DNA of 64,000 bases from Closterium sp. Naga37s-1 (Eukaryota; Streptophyta; Zygnematophyceae; Desmidiales; Closteriaceae): positions 1,701,001-1,765,000 of the forward strand of contig CANJKZ010000922.1 of NCBI GenBank assembly GCA_947471745.1, given 5' to 3'. The notes under the pieces were generated by a model that was not told the DNA's origin, made no database searches, and saw nothing but the letters and a program-made list of their open reading frames with translations. The first letter of the stretch is position 1; each line of letters starts with the position of its first letter. Shown here piece by piece: positions 42,083 to 54,482 of the stretch. Both the position numbers and the translations under genes were made by a program.

Positions 42083-42700
42083 GGGCCTATAATGGGGCCT
42101 GACGGGGCCTATAACGGGGCCGTACGGGGCCGTACGGGGCCTATAACGGGGCCTGACGGGCCTTACGGGGCCTGAAACGGGGCCAAATGGGGCCTGACGG
42201 GGCCGAACGGGGCCGTACGGGGCCGATAACGGGGCCGTGCGGGGCCTATAACGGGGCCTGACGGGGCCTATAACGGGGCCTGACGGGCCTTACGGGGCCT
42301 GCAACAGGGCCTTACGGGGCCTCTAACTGGGCCTGAAGGAGCCTGACGGGGCCTCTAACGGAGCCTGACGGGCCTTACGGGGCCTTAAACGGGGCCAAAT
42401 GGGGCCTGACGGGGCCGTACGGGGCTCTAACGGGGCCTGACGGGGCCGTACGGGGCCTCTAACGGGGCCTGTCGGGGCCTAACGGGGCCTTAAACGGGGC
42501 CGAACGGGGCCTGACGAGGCCTTACGGGGCATAACGGGGCCTTACGGGGCCTTAAACCGCGCCCTAAACGGGGCCTAAAGGGGCCTTACGGGGCCTTACG
42601 GGGCGGGCGCAGGCTCTAAGGGCGGGCGCAGGGGCCGTGACGGGCCTTGAAGGGAAGGCGCGAAGCGCGCGGCAAGTAGGCAGGGGAGAAATTTCAGTGG
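42083..42700 (-). repeat. Copia-C-iv leader array, LTR-proximal part
   Basis: Units of 16-24 bp based on GGGGCCTATAACGGGGCC, GGGGCCTGAC and GGGGCCTTAC, fading to GGGCGGGCGCAGG near 42610. It is continuous with 35450-35594 once Copia-B1 is removed. The same words on the opposite strand (GGCCCCGTAAGGCCCC) form the equivalent part of Copia-C-vi. Confidence 0.85.
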
Positions 42701-42729
42701 TGGGCCCTTTTAAAAAAATCTCGAAACTA

Positions 42730-42740
42730 GCTCTATACCA
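42730..42740 (-). promoter_or_regulatory. Copia-C-iv primer-binding site, degenerate
   Basis: The minus strand reads TGGTATAGAGC at the LTR end, one base shorter than TGGTATCAGAGC. The same form occurs in Copia-C-vi, so it may be a subfamily trait. Confidence 0.75.
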
Positions 42741-42855
42741 TGTGAGAATCATAGACGAAAGAATGAATGAACTAGAAATGAGATGGGTACATATAGGAAA
42801 CACATAAGTGTTGTACCCACTAAGAGCTACCCCACTACAGCCTATAAGTTTGACA
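42741..42855 (-). repeat. Copia-C-iv 5' LTR, 115 bp
   Basis: Matches 26361-26493 with a few changes and an 18-bp deletion just before the AAGTTTGACA end (plus-strand text). Confidence 0.85.
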
Positions 42856-42860
42856 GGAGG

Positions 42861-43360
42861 TGGCAGCGGGGGTGGTAGTGGGAGCAGCAGCGGAGGTGGT
42901 GGAGGTAGTGGAGGTGGTGGCAGCGGTGGGAGTGGTGGTGGGAGTGGGGGCTTGGGTGGCGGCGGTGGAGGCAGCGGTGGGAGTGGCGGTAGTGGCAGCA
43001 GTGGGAGTGGTGGCAGTCGCGGTGGAGCTGTTCATAGGGGAGGTTCTGGCGGTGGCCAGCGGCAGCAGCAGCAGCGTCGGAGCAAGACCCCTTCGCCCTA
43101 ACAGCTTCGTGAGTGGTTTGCTCAGCGTGGGGCTTCAAGGGGTAGTGGTAGCTGCCCGTATGTCATTCGCACTGGGCACTGTGCTGGTCTAACATGCGGG
43201 AAGTCTCACACTCAGCACCGCTTCTTCTCCCGCCTAGACGACGCTTGGCGCGCAGAGTTTGGTAACGAGGCCGAGCGCCCCCGCTGGGCAGAGTTGCTTA
43301 GGTCTGGAGTTGCTATCTTTGATCTTGACTAAGATGCTATCCTTGCTGCTATGTATGCCC
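42861..43360 (+). pseudogene. Copia-C-iii gag, middle part
   Basis: Continues the 26360 frame in phase: glycine tract, RGGSGGGQRQQQQ, then a TAA at 43099 where relatives have QQLREW. QLREWF, CPYVIRTGHCAG, CGKSHTQHRFFSRLDDAW and VAIFDLD follow, then a second TAA at about 43330, and AILAAMYAL. It is interrupted at TGCCC by Copia-B2. Confidence 0.82.
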
Positions 43361-44158
43361 TGATATAGTCACAATAGACTTGAATGTGCCTAAAACGAAA
43401 GATAGAGTGCACAGTCGGATTTCTGCACAGCGGCTTCAAACGTTGTTAGCGTTCTGGTCACTGCTGCAAATGACTTGATTCAAAATGGATCTGGAGCGTT
43501 TTTACGTCGCCTACACTTGGCAAGTTAGATTGCTCGATATCATTAAGCATTGACGACACAACGTCGGTTTGAACGAACGGCACTATGGCAGCCAATATAG
43601 ACTTAGAACACAAATTAGGAAGATTTACGAGTTGGGAATGACTCCCAGCTCCTACAAACCCCAAGAGCCGAGGTACAGTGATGTGGAACAGTGCCACACT
43701 GTCCCCAACCACGAAGGGTCTCGAAACTACCCTCCACAAGGGCCTACACCAAGAGAAATGTTACACTACAAAAAGTAATGCAACTATTCTCACTATCTTA
43801 AAGTTTACCCTTTTGAAGAGCTTTGAAATCACTTGATTCTTGAAACCAAGGCTCTGGTTCTTCAAGATAAATTCTTCCTTGAGTTCTTGGAAGTCTGCTG
43901 CGCACACCTGCGACACGCCGAACGTTCCACACACGACAAAATAGAAAACCGCACACGACACGCAAACGACGACGTGACAGGCGACTAGCGATAACTCGCT
44001 ATTGACTCGACACACACATTCAAAATCATGCCTCATCATTCACACACTATTGTAAGCATGAAATATATATTGTTTCATGCCCTCATACCATTCCATGCAC
44101 ACACGCATGCACGCACACGGACAACAAGCCGAATGCAAACCGTAGGGTTGCACCAACA
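43361..44158 (-). repeat. Copia-B2 3' LTR, 798 bp
   Basis: Starts TGATATAGTCAC (one change from TGTTATAG) and ends GGTTGCACCAACA on the plus strand. It is shorter than the B1 LTR by small deletions. Confidence 0.9.
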
Positions 44159-44197
44159 AACTCCCCCTCGGATTGTTGGCCTTAGGAACTTGCTCTC

Positions 44198-47100
44198 TCA
44201 GTTCAGAGCCATCCCAGCCAGCTTGAAACACTTCCAGTGCTGCTGCTCCACCAGTCTCTTGGTCAACATGTCAGCTGGCTGCCCCATCGTCTTCACGTAG
44301 CGCAACTCAACTTCACCCGCGGCCACCATGCTCCTCGTCCAATGCCACTTCACCCTCATGTGCTTCGTGAGGCCATGCAACACAGGGTTCTTAGCAAGAG
44401 CAATGGCACCCTGGCTGTCACATTAGAGTGGGGTAGGTCCTTGCTTCTCCTCCCCCAATTCAGCCAACAAACGCCGCTTCCACACAATCTCTCGTACGGC
44501 ACGGAAGAGTGCCATATACTCGGACTCCACCGAGCTCAATGCTTGATCCACCTGCTTCTTGCTCTCCCAAGCAGTTGGGCCTCCACCAACACAGCAAATG
44601 AATCCTCCAACACTTGTCATGTCCTTTGGTTCCGATGCATAAGAAGCATCCGAGAATGCAGTGAGGAACAAATGCCCGGGCTCAACACCATCCGCGCCCT
44701 TTTGGCGCCTTTGCGCCACCGCCGAGTATTGCAGCCCAACGGTCGGTGTTTGGCCAAGATACTTGACCACCCTCATTCCAGCTGCTACCTGGTCCTCATT
44801 AGGGCATTGAACAACCCTAGCCAACTGTCCGGTTGCATAGGCGACATCTGGTCGGGTGTTTACCGCCGCGTACATGAGGCTGCCCACCAACGAGTGAAAA
44901 CGGCGCCTCTCCTCTTCACCAACGCTCTCCTCCTCTGGTCCCTTCACACACTTGAACCCAGAGAGAAAGGGTGTAGCCACATGGCCTTCACACTGCCCAA
45001 AGTTGGCAGCCAATGCCTCCAGGTACTTTCGTTGATGCACCCGCATGCACTGCTTCTCCACATCGCGTTCAATGTGAAGCCCGAGGTAGAAGCTCACGTC
45101 ACCAAGGGCCTTGCACTTGAACTTGTCTTGAAGCTTCAGCATCACCTCCTTCACAAGGTCAGAGGAGGGTGAGAAAATGAGGATTTCATCCACATAAACC
45201 ACCATGAAACTCCTCTGCTCCCCCTCGCCAAGCATGAACAAGGAATGATCGGCGGATGAGGGAGTGAACCCGATCTCCTCCAAGACTTCACGCAGCTTCA
45301 AGTACCATTGCCTAGGGGCTTGCTTGAGCATATAGAGCGCCTTCTTCAGCTTCCACACTCTGCCACTACCATCATCAAACCCCTCTGGCTACGCTATGAA
45401 AATCTCTTCTTCGAGAATGCCGTTGAGGAACGCGGTTGTCACGTCCATTTGTTTCACCACCCATCCTTTGATGGCAGCACCCGCGAGTAGGGTTCTCAGC
45501 GTCGTCGGCTTCACCACAGGAGCAAACAACTCCTTATAGTCCACCTTCTCCTTCTGCTGGTACCCCTTGGCCACAAGCCTAGACTTGTAGCGCTCAATTT
45601 TGCCGTCGGCGTCGGACTTGATCTTGAAGAGCCACTTGGACGTAATCGCCTTACGCCCCTCCGGTAGCTCCACCAATTCCCACGTGCCGTTCTCCTCAAT
45701 GCTCATCAGCTCACTCTCCATTGCATTCTTCCAATCCTCAGCATCACTACTCTCCAAGGCCTCCTTGAGAGTTGCTGGTTCCCCCGGCATCTCCACCGGA
45801 GAGAAGAACACGAAGGCACACTCCTCGTAGTCACTCTCCTCGTCATCTCCAACCATAAGTGCCGCTCCGGCCAGAGCTGACTTGGCTGGCTTTCCCAATG
45901 CATCATAGGTCAGCCTATTAGGGGCTTGGATTCTCCTTTTGCCCCTTCCTTCCTCCTTAGCTGCAGGGACATGAACGCCTTGGCGTTGCTGCGGGGTGAC
46001 TCGGATCCGTGGAGCACTCGTAGTGCGAGAAGGAAGTGTCGGTGCATGCTCGCTCACTTGCTGCACCTCCTCCTCTTCTTCCTCTGCATCCTTGGCCTTG
46101 TGGTGGTGGTGCTGCTGCTCAGCTCCAAAGGAAGCTCCACATGCTCCAAACCGGAACTCTTCACCTCCCCAAACCGCATGCCTATCTTCGCCTCATTCTC
46201 CGCCTTCCAATCCTTGTACATCAGATTCTCCATTAATTTGCAGTCCCTGCTCACCAAGAATTTCTTGGTGAATGGATCCCAAAGAATCCACCCCTTTCTG
46301 TTTTGAGCCATGCCCAGGAGCACAGCCCATATCGCCTTAGCACCGAGCTTGTTGTGCCGAAGATGCTTAGGCACGAGCGCCATGCACATGCACCCGAACA
46401 CCCGAAGCATATCCACCTTTGGCTTCCTTCCAATCCACTCCACATAGGGCACCCATTTGTCTTCTCCCACATGAGTCAAAGCTCTGTTCTTGGCCACATA
46501 CGCACTCCGCACCGCATCAGGCCAGAAGTAGTCGGGTAGCCCGGCTTCAATGAGCAACCCGCGTGCCGTCTCCGTGATTGTACAGTTCGCTCGCTCGACG
46601 ATGCCGTTCATTGCAGGGGAGTATGGCATGGTAAGGGAGTGCCTTATGCCATTCTTCTTCAGCCACAATGAGAACTCCTTCCTGAAGAACTCTCCCCCTT
46701 GATCGGTGCGGATTGACTTGACTAGCTGGTCTTGTTGCCGCTCCACCATCGGCAACCAATCGGTCTTCACCGTTTCAACCACGTCGCTCTTCTTGAACTG
46801 CACGTACACCCAGGTCATGCGGGTGTAGATGTTCACAATGGTGAGGAAGTACTCTTCTCCAGCAGCTCCAAGCTTCAAGGGGCCCACCACGTCCATCACC
46901 ACCTCATCAAGTGGTGCCTTAGCCGCTGCCTCCGAACTAGAGAACGGGTAACGGATGAACTTGGCTTGCATGCATGTCGGGCAGCCAAGTACCTCATCGG
47001 GCCCCCCCTTCACACATATGCCAGCAACCATCTAATTCTTCACTAGCTGCTGCAAGATGGGCAGGGCCACATGCCCCATGCGCCGATGCTAGGTGAGCCA

Positions 47101-48936
47101 ATCACACTCCCCAGTAGCCGAAGTCGGATTGGAGAATGCCGCACTCGCAATAGTGCCCCACATGCTCTCTCCGTACTCCTCCTCCACTGCTGCCTTGGGG
47201 TTCTCCTCACCCTTGCGCTGCTTCCGAGCTGCTGCACCACTCTCTTCGTGTTCACCGAGCTTGCTGGTCCCTCCAAGATTGCACTTCTTGGACTCAATCT
47301 CCTTAGCGCGACCGTTCTCGTCATCGCCGCTACCAACCGCTTCACCCTTGGTGCTGATGCTTGCTGCCACTTGCCTCTCCTTAGGCATGGGGACCACAGG
47401 GATCTGCCACATCTCGTTGTAGACATCCCTATCCTTGTGGAGTTCCCAAAGAATCCGCTCGCCAAGCCTCGCGGTATAGGTTTTAGCTCCCTTCGAGCTC
47501 GTGTCCATGCTGGCTTTTTGCAACCGCCGCACAGAAATCAGGTTGGCAGCAAGGTTGGGCACCCAAAGCACGTTCTTGAGGCCCACCATCTTCCCATCAG
47601 CACCCTTGAACATGGCCTTGCCCATGCCTTTCACCTCTGCTCGCTGCCCCAAAGCCAGTGTCACATGCTTCACCGGTGACGGCTCAAGTTCGGTGAGCAA
47701 GTTCGCACGAGGTGTCATGCTATAGGTAGCGCCGCTATCGATCACCCAATAGTCCAGGGAGTGAAGGGTGACCTTCCCCACAGCTGCTGGCTCCTCAAAG
47801 CCTTCATCCTTCTCTCGACCAGCCGATGCTTGCGTGGACACGAAGAAGAATTGACCCGGAAAGCGATCGTCCCTCGACTCGCTCTCGTTGCCGGCACTCT
47901 TCATACTTGCAGCACCATCTCCGCGACCGCCACGGCCTCCACGGCCTCTTCCTCTCCCTCCTCCTGCTCCTCTACCCTCTTGGCCTTGAGCAGGGGTCCA
48001 TCCATCAGGGAGCATGTAGCAATCCCGCCACATATGTCCGTTCTTGTGACAATAGTGGCACTCGCCGTCGAATCGACCGCAACCGCGTTTGTAGCTCTTA
48101 TTGTCGCTGCCGTATCCGCCACTCCCGCGGCCTCCATTGAAGTTGTTGCTGCCAAATCTGCCTCCCCCTCGTCCTCTGCCCCTTCCACGGCCATACCCTC
48201 GGCCGATGCTTGCTGCCCCGGCGCCATCCGCACTCGCCAACTCACGGCGGCGGAAGTCCTCTTGAAGGATAGCTCGCTTCACGTCTTCAAGCGAGAGGCG
48301 GGGCAAGTCGCGATTAAGGTTGATGATGAGCGAGGACCATGATTCTGGGAGTAAGGCCAGCAACTTGGTCTTCTTTTGGAGCTCACTGTAGTTCAAATCA
48401 GCTCCCTCAAGCCGCGTCAACAAGTCGAAGAATTTCTGCACCCCTTCTTCAACCGCTTCGTCTTCTTCAATTCGTAGTGCCGCCATTTGCCGTTCCAACA
48501 CCACCGCTACCGCCATTGTTGCAGGAGCGTGTACACCCTTGAGAGCAGCCCATGCCTTTGGTCCCTTCTCTGGTTCATGCTGGAATGGCTTGATGTGACG
48601 GATTTGGCTGCTCCCCAACGCTTGCCCAAGTAGGAGATAGCCTTGTGCGCTCTTCCGCACCCACGGGCTCTTCTCCGGGTCGTTCTCGGGGCGCTTCTCT
48701 GTTCCTTCCATCACCTCCAGTAGGTCATAGTGGTCAAAGATGTTCTCCATCTTGAAGGACCATTCAGCAAAGTTGTCGGCGTTGAACTTGTCAAGCCCAA
48801 ACACCCTATGTTCATCCCTAGGTGGGCCAAGACTTGATTGCACGGGCGCCATGGCTGAATCACGGGGTTGGCCTTGAGCTTGGGCTTCTCCACTGCCACC
48901 AGCACCTCTGCCACCCCTTTCCTCAGGTCCAGCCAT
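44198..48936 (-). pseudogene. Copia-B2 gag-pol, several stops
   Basis: ATG 48936 (MAGPEERGGRG) opens Gag, zinc knuckle CHYCHKNGHMWRDC and protease VIDSGATYSM. A stop at 47088 lies at the integrase zinc motif (LT, then stop, HRRMGH) and another at 47032. Integrase core continues 47031-46054 (VVMDVVGP, RTDQGGEF, MNGIVERANCT, with Ala to Val next to the catalytic Glu). A deletion and frame change near 46100 remove part of the acidic linker. RT 46066-45389 ends at a stop where B1 has QPEG. RT resumes 45358 with YVDEILIF, in which the second catalytic Asp is Glu. A further stop lies at 44422 before RNase H ends at 44198. Not functional. Confidence 0.9.
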
Positions 48937-48956
48937 TGTCGAAACTGCTCCAAGGG

Positions 48957-48968
48957 GCTCTGATACCA
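48957..48968 (-). promoter_or_regulatory. Copia-B2 primer-binding site
   Basis: The minus strand reads TGGTATCAGAGC, two bases from the LTR, as in B1. Confidence 0.9.
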
Positions 48969-48970
48969 CT

Positions 48971-49768
48971 TGTTATAGTCACAATATGCTTGAATGTGCC
49001 TAAAACAAAAGATAGAGTGCACAGTCGGATTTCTGCACAGCGGCTTCAAACGTTGATAGCGTTCTGGTCACTGCTGCAAATGACTTGATTCAAACTGGAT
49101 CTGGAGCGACTTGACGTCGCCTACACTTGGCAAGTTAGATTGCTCGATTTCATTAAGTATTGACGACGCAACGTCGGTTTGAACAAACGGCACTATGACA
49201 GCCACTATAGACTTAGAACACAAATTAGGAAGAGTTACGACTTGGGAATGACTCCCAGCTCCTACAAACCCCAAGAGCCGAGGTACAGTGATGTGGAACA
49301 GTGCCACACTGTCCCCAATCACGAAGGGTCTCGAAACTACCCTCCACAAGGGCCTACACCAAGAGAAATGTTACACTACAAAAAGTAATGCAACTATTCT
49401 CACTATCTTAAAGTTTACCCTTTTGAAGAGCTTTGAAATCACTTGATTCTTGAAACCAAGGCTCTGGTTCTTCAAGATAAATCGTTCCTTGAGTTCTTGG
49501 AAGTCTGCTGCGCACACATGCGACACGCCGAACGTTCCACACACGACAAAATAGAAAACCGCACACGACACGCAAACGACGACGTGACACGCGACTAGCG
49601 ATAACTCGCTATTGACTCGACACACAAATTCAAAATCATGCCTCATCATTCACACACTATTATAAGCATGGAATGTATATTATTTGATGCCCTCATACCA
49701 TTCCATGCACACACGCATGCACGCACACGGACAACAAGCCAAATGCAAACCGTAGGGTTGGACCAACA
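48971..49768 (-). repeat. Copia-B2 5' LTR, 798 bp
   Basis: Starts TGTTATAGTCAC and ends GGTTGGACCAACA on the plus strand. It pairs with 43361-44158. Confidence 0.9.
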
Positions 49769-49773
49769 TGCCC

Positions 49774-52700
49774 TGTCTGTTAGTGCTGAGGGTGACTGTT
49801 ACCTGTTCGTGCCGCCTGACCAGGTATAGAGGCTGCTGCTCTAGGTGCTAATGAGTCTGCTCTCCCTGGTACTGCGCCTGCTGAGGCCTTTCACACCTTT
49901 ACGCTTGACTCAGGTGCTTCCCGCTGTTTCTTTCGCGACAGCACCACCCTCAGTCCTCTCTCAGACTGGCTGACCCCTAAGGGGGCCCAGTTCTTGCCTG
50001 TTCCTCCACTGTTCTCCCTTGTCCGGCGGTTCAGTCCGGCTCACTGTCAGGTCTTCACCTCCTCTCGTTCTCTACAAACTTGGTGAGTACCGCTGCCCTC
50101 CAGGATGCGATGGTCACTACCACCACTCCTGGGGGTCAGCGTGCGTCGATCTGCACGTGTACGCGGATGGGCCTTCACCTGGCCACGTTCACCCATCAGC
50201 CTGGGTCGAGTCTGTGCACACTGAATATTGAGCCTCCTCCGGTAGTAGCCTCTGTCCAGGTGTCCACGTCAGGTCCTGTAGGACCCCCTTGCTCGTGTCG
50301 CCTCCTGTCGCACTCGACTCTACTGTGGCACCACCGCCTTGGTCACCCCTCCCTATCACGCCTTCGTGGCATGCACTCCCGCCTCCTTGTCTCTGGTCTT
50401 CCCAGGTCTCTGCCTCCCCTCCCGCGCTCGCCTACCCCGCCCTGCCTTCCTTGCGTCGAGGGGCAGCAGCGCGCCGCTCCTCACTCCTCGTTTCCCCCGA
50501 CGACTGCTCCCCTGCAGACTCTCCAGATGGACGTGTGGGGCCAAGCCTGCGTCAGTGGACAGGGCCGCGAGCGCTACTTTCTGCTGGTTGTTGACGACTA
50601 CACGCGTTACACCACGGTCTTCCCCTTGCGCACCAACGGTGAGTTCCATGATGTCTTGATCCCTTGGATCCGCGCAGTCCGTCTCCAGCTACGCGAGCGG
50701 TTCCACCAGGACCTTCTTGTCCTGCGTCTGCACTCTGATAGAGGTGGTGAGTTCTCCTCCGACCTCTTGCGGGACTTTTGTTGTGGGGAGGGCATCCTCC
50801 AGTCGTTCACGATTCCAGCCTCACCGCAGCAAAATGGGATTGCTGAGCGTCGCATTCGCTTAGTCATGGAGGTCGCTCGTACCTCCATGATCCATGCGGC
50901 TGCCCCCCAATTTCTGTGGTCGTTTGCGGCCCGGTACACTGCGCATCAGCTCAACCTCTGGCCCCGTGCCTCCTTGCCGGAGACCTCGCCTACACTGCGT
51001 TGGACAGGGAAGGTTGGCGATGCGTCGGTGTACCGGGTCTGGGGTTCTCGTGCCTTAGTCTGCGATACGTTCGCGGACAAGCTCTCCGCCAGCGTTATTC
51101 CCTGCGTCTTCCTTGGCTTTCCCCCTGACGCGCCTCGCTGGCAGTTTTACCACCCCACCTCGCGCCGTGTCCCTCCCACTCAAGACGTCATGTTTGACGA
51201 GTCGGTTCCCTTTTACCGTCTCTTCCCCTACCGCTCTACCCCTCTCCCACCCCCGCCGCTCTTCCTCACTCCAGGTCCCCCTCCGGTAGACCCCCTCACC
51301 CCTCAAGGTCCTGCTCCCTCTGGTGTGTCTCAGGTAGACCCACTCCCTGGTACTGTGCCTGTTGAGGTCGCTGTAGACTCAGGTTCTACTAGGGGTGCTG
51401 CGTCTGGGGGTACTGCGTCTGGGGGTGCTGAGCATGCGCATTCGGAGCTTGGGGGTGCTGAGCCTGCAGGTGCTGAGTCTGGGGGTGCGGGGTCTGGGGT
51501 GCTGAGGCTGGGGGTGCGGAGCCTGGGGGTACTAAGACTGCAGGTGCAGAGCCTGGGGGTGCTGAGCCTGAGGGTGCGGAGCGTGGGGGTGCTGAGTCTG
51601 AGGGTGCTGAGTCTGGGGGTGCTGAGCCTGGGGGCTCTTTGTCTCCTGGAGGTCCTCCGGGCGCCTTGTCGCGGCGGGAGCCTCTCTCTACACCGCAGCT
51701 GCGCGAGTTGTTTGCTCGGTGCACCCGCCTTCGGAGTGGCGCTGCTGGAGCCAGGGGGTCTGCCGCTGGAGGCACTGGAGCTGCTGGAGCTGGAGGTGCT
51801 GCAGGAGTTGGAGCTCGAAGAACTGGAGTTGGAGCTGCTGGAGTTACTGGAGCCGCTGGTCCTAGAGGTGCTTGTACTATAGGTACTGGAGCTGCTGAAG
51901 GTGGAGGTGCTGCAGGAGTTGGAGCTGGAGGCACTCGAGCTGGAGCTGCTGGAGTTACTGGAGCCGCTTGTCCCGGAGGTGCTCGTACTGGAGGTACTGG
52001 AGCTGCTGGAGCTGGCGGTGCTGCAGGAGTTGGTGCCGGAGGCACTGGAGCTGGAGCTGCTGGAGTTACTGGAGCCGCTGGTCCCGGAGGTGCTCGTACT
52101 GGAGGTACTGGAGATGCTGGAGCAGGAGGTGCTGCAGGAGTTGGAGCTGGAGACATCGGAGCTGGAGGCGCTGGCCCTGGGGGTGCTGGTGCTGTTGGTG
52201 TTGGTTCTGGAGACACTGGATGGCCGCGACCGTACTTCGTTCCCCTGCTTCAGCAAGTTCTTGGTCTCCCGTCTTCTACTGACCTTACTCCTCCCTTACT
52301 GTGTCCACCGCCTGACCAGTCACAGCCGCCGTTACAGCCAGCCTCCCCAGTGCCTGCTCCTTCTCCTTACACTGAGCAGACCGGAGGTCTTAAAGAAATT
52401 CGTGAGCCTGTATCTCGTCCTGCCTCGCTTGTTCGCACTGTTCCCACTGATCGTCGTGTTCCGCATCCGCGTCCTCCTCCTATCCTCAGCACACACCATA
52501 TGGCACTTCGTCCTTCCTCTGTTCCACAGCGTGTCCCACAGCTGTCTCCTCCTCCGTCCTCTCTGGCTGAGGGACCGGACCCTTAGTCTGACATAGCTCA
52601 TGCTGCCAGTCCCACTGTCCCTCGTCTTCTCGCTACTGTACTCACTGACCCTTCTTTGGAGTCTGCTACTACGTCTGCCCTAGTCACTGAGCTTGTTGAC

Positions 52701-54482
52701 TTTACTGCAATATGTCGTCTTGACTACGCTACTGCTATTGTTGCTGAGTCTGGGTCTGCCTGCTCCGTCTGTCAAGGGTGAGTCTGCTCTTGGCACGGAC
52801 GTCCTTGAGGACAGGCAGGAGGACTTTGAGTGTCTTGCAGCTGCTGTACCTTCTCTCGTGGCCATGCTGCTTGCCCCTGAGCGAGACCCGGATGCACCAG
52901 AAATCCCGACCCCGCGCTCTTACGCAGAGGCGATTACGGGTCCCTACTCCTCTTAGTGGCAGACAGCCATGGACGCAGAGATGGCATCCTAAAAGTCCAC
53001 AGGCACCTACGTCGACGCAGTTCCCCTGTCTTGAGCAAACATAGTCGATGGCATGTGGATTTTCAGGGTGAATTGGCCACCGGGTTCTCCGCCTGCCTTC
53101 AAGGCTCGTTACATTGCACGAGGCTTCAGCAAGCAACAGGGAGTTCACTTCTTGCACATCTTCTCCCCTACCCCGAAGATGACCACTCTTCGGGTACTTC
53201 TGCACGTCGCCGCTCAGCGTGACTACGAGCTGCACTCCCTGGACTTCAGTACAGCTTTACTGCAGGGCAGCCTGCACTAGGAGATCTGGCTGCGCTGCCC
53301 ACCTGGCTTCACTGGGTCGTTTCCTGCAGGTACCCAATGGAGCCTCTGGCGGCCAGTCTACGGTCTCCGCCAGGCGCCTCGCGAGTGGCACGATACACCG
53401 AGGACTACACTTGCGGCTCTTGGGTTCACTCCTTCTACTGCTGACCCGTCGCTGTTTCTACGCACCGACACCTCGCTACCGCCGTTCTACGTCCTCGTGT
53501 ATGTCGACGACTTGGTCTTTGCTACAGTTGACACTGAGGCACTGGCCCTTGTGAAGTCGAAGCTGCAGAAGAGACACACCTGCACTGTCCTGGGTGAGCT
53601 GTGCAGCTATCTTGGCTTGCAGATCACCCGGTACAGAGCACGGCACACCATTACCCTGACTCAGTCACACATGGTGCACCAGGTCCTTCAGCGCTTCGGC
53701 TTCCCGTACTCCTCGCCATAGTCCACTCCTCTGCCTACCGGTCACGCCCTCTCAGCTCCGCCTTTGGGTGAGTCCGTAGAGCCGAGTGGCCTGTATCCAG
53801 AGCTTGTGGGCTGCCTCATGTACCTGATGACCTGCACTCAACCTGACCTTGCCTACCCTCTTAGCATCCTGGCACGCTACGTTGCACCCGGGAGACACCG
53901 ACCAGAGCACTAGGAGGCCGCTAAGAGGGTGTTGCGCTTCTTGTGCAGTACGTCAGGCATGGGGCTCGTGCTTGGAGGACGTGGTCCAATTGTCCTCACT
54001 GGCCACGTGGACGCTTCTTGGGTTGACGACTTGGCTACGCAGCGGTCGTCACAGGGTTACACTTTCAGCCTTGGCTCTGGCTCTGTTTCTTGGCGGTCTA
54101 CCCGCTCTTTTGTGTTCTCAGTTCCAGTTGTGAGGCTAAGATCTACGCTGGGGCCATGGCTGCACAGGAGCTACGCTGGCTCACCTACCTGCTGACCAAC
54201 ATGGGAGAGCGGCCTCGTTCTTCTCAAATTCTGTACGTAGACAACAAGGCAATGATTGCCTTGTGTCAAGAGCACAGACTGGAGCACAGAACGAAGCACA
54301 TCGCTCTGCGTTACTTCCTTGCTCGAGAGTTGCAGCAGCGTGGTCAGCTTCGTCTTGCTTACGTGACCACTAGGGCCAACACTGCTGATATATTCACCAA
54401 GGCACTTCAGTTTGGTGATCATCAGCGTTTCTGTACTGTTCAAGGCCTTGTGGATACTTTGCCTCACTTGCTCACTGCTTGA
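49774..54482 (+). pseudogene. Copia-C-iii protease, integrase, linker, RT, RNase H
   Basis: After the B2 join, gag ends (EGDCYLFVPPD) with a frameshift, then protease FTLDSGASRCFFRD near 49910. Integrase 50250-51300 has LWHHRLGHPSL, CLPCVEGQQR, QMDVWG, HSDRGGEF and QQNGIAERRI in one long frame. The linker holds repeats based on GGAEPGGAES and, at 51780-52190, Gly/Ala repeats based on GAGAAGVTGAAGPGGA, in a shifted frame. RT starts near 53053 (MWIFRVNWPPGSPP), with stops at 52955, 52990, 53278 and 53719. The catalytic box YVDDLVF at 53500 is intact. RNase H runs to 54482 (NTADIFTKALQ, LPHLLTA). At least six stops make it dead. Confidence 0.87.

Larger units (their letters stand above)
26361..42855 (-). 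mobile_element. Copia-C-iv, with internal duplication and nested Copia-B1
   Basis: LTRs at 26361-26493 (3') and 42741-42855 (5') face a 5-bp target duplication GGAGG (26356-26360 and 42856-42860). Subtracting nested Copia-B1 and its duplicated target leaves about 10.0 kb, which is longer than normal. The reason is that a protease-integrase-linker block occurs twice. Read leftward: leader array, first gag-protease-integrase-linker (34504 to about 30860), then a second protease end-integrase-linker-RT-RNase H (30860-26723). Both copies have stops or frameshifts. The 5' LTR has lost 18 bp seen in the 3' LTR. Confidence 0.9.
43361..49768 (-). mobile_element. Copia-B2, full-length but degenerate
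   Basis: LTRs 43361-44158 and 48971-49768 (798 bp each), target duplication TGCCC (43356-43360 and 49769-49773), primer site TGGTATCAGAGC at 48957-48968. By eye I count roughly 25-30 LTR differences, so it is older than Copia-B1. It lies in Copia-C-iii gag. 6.41 kb. Confidence 0.92.
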
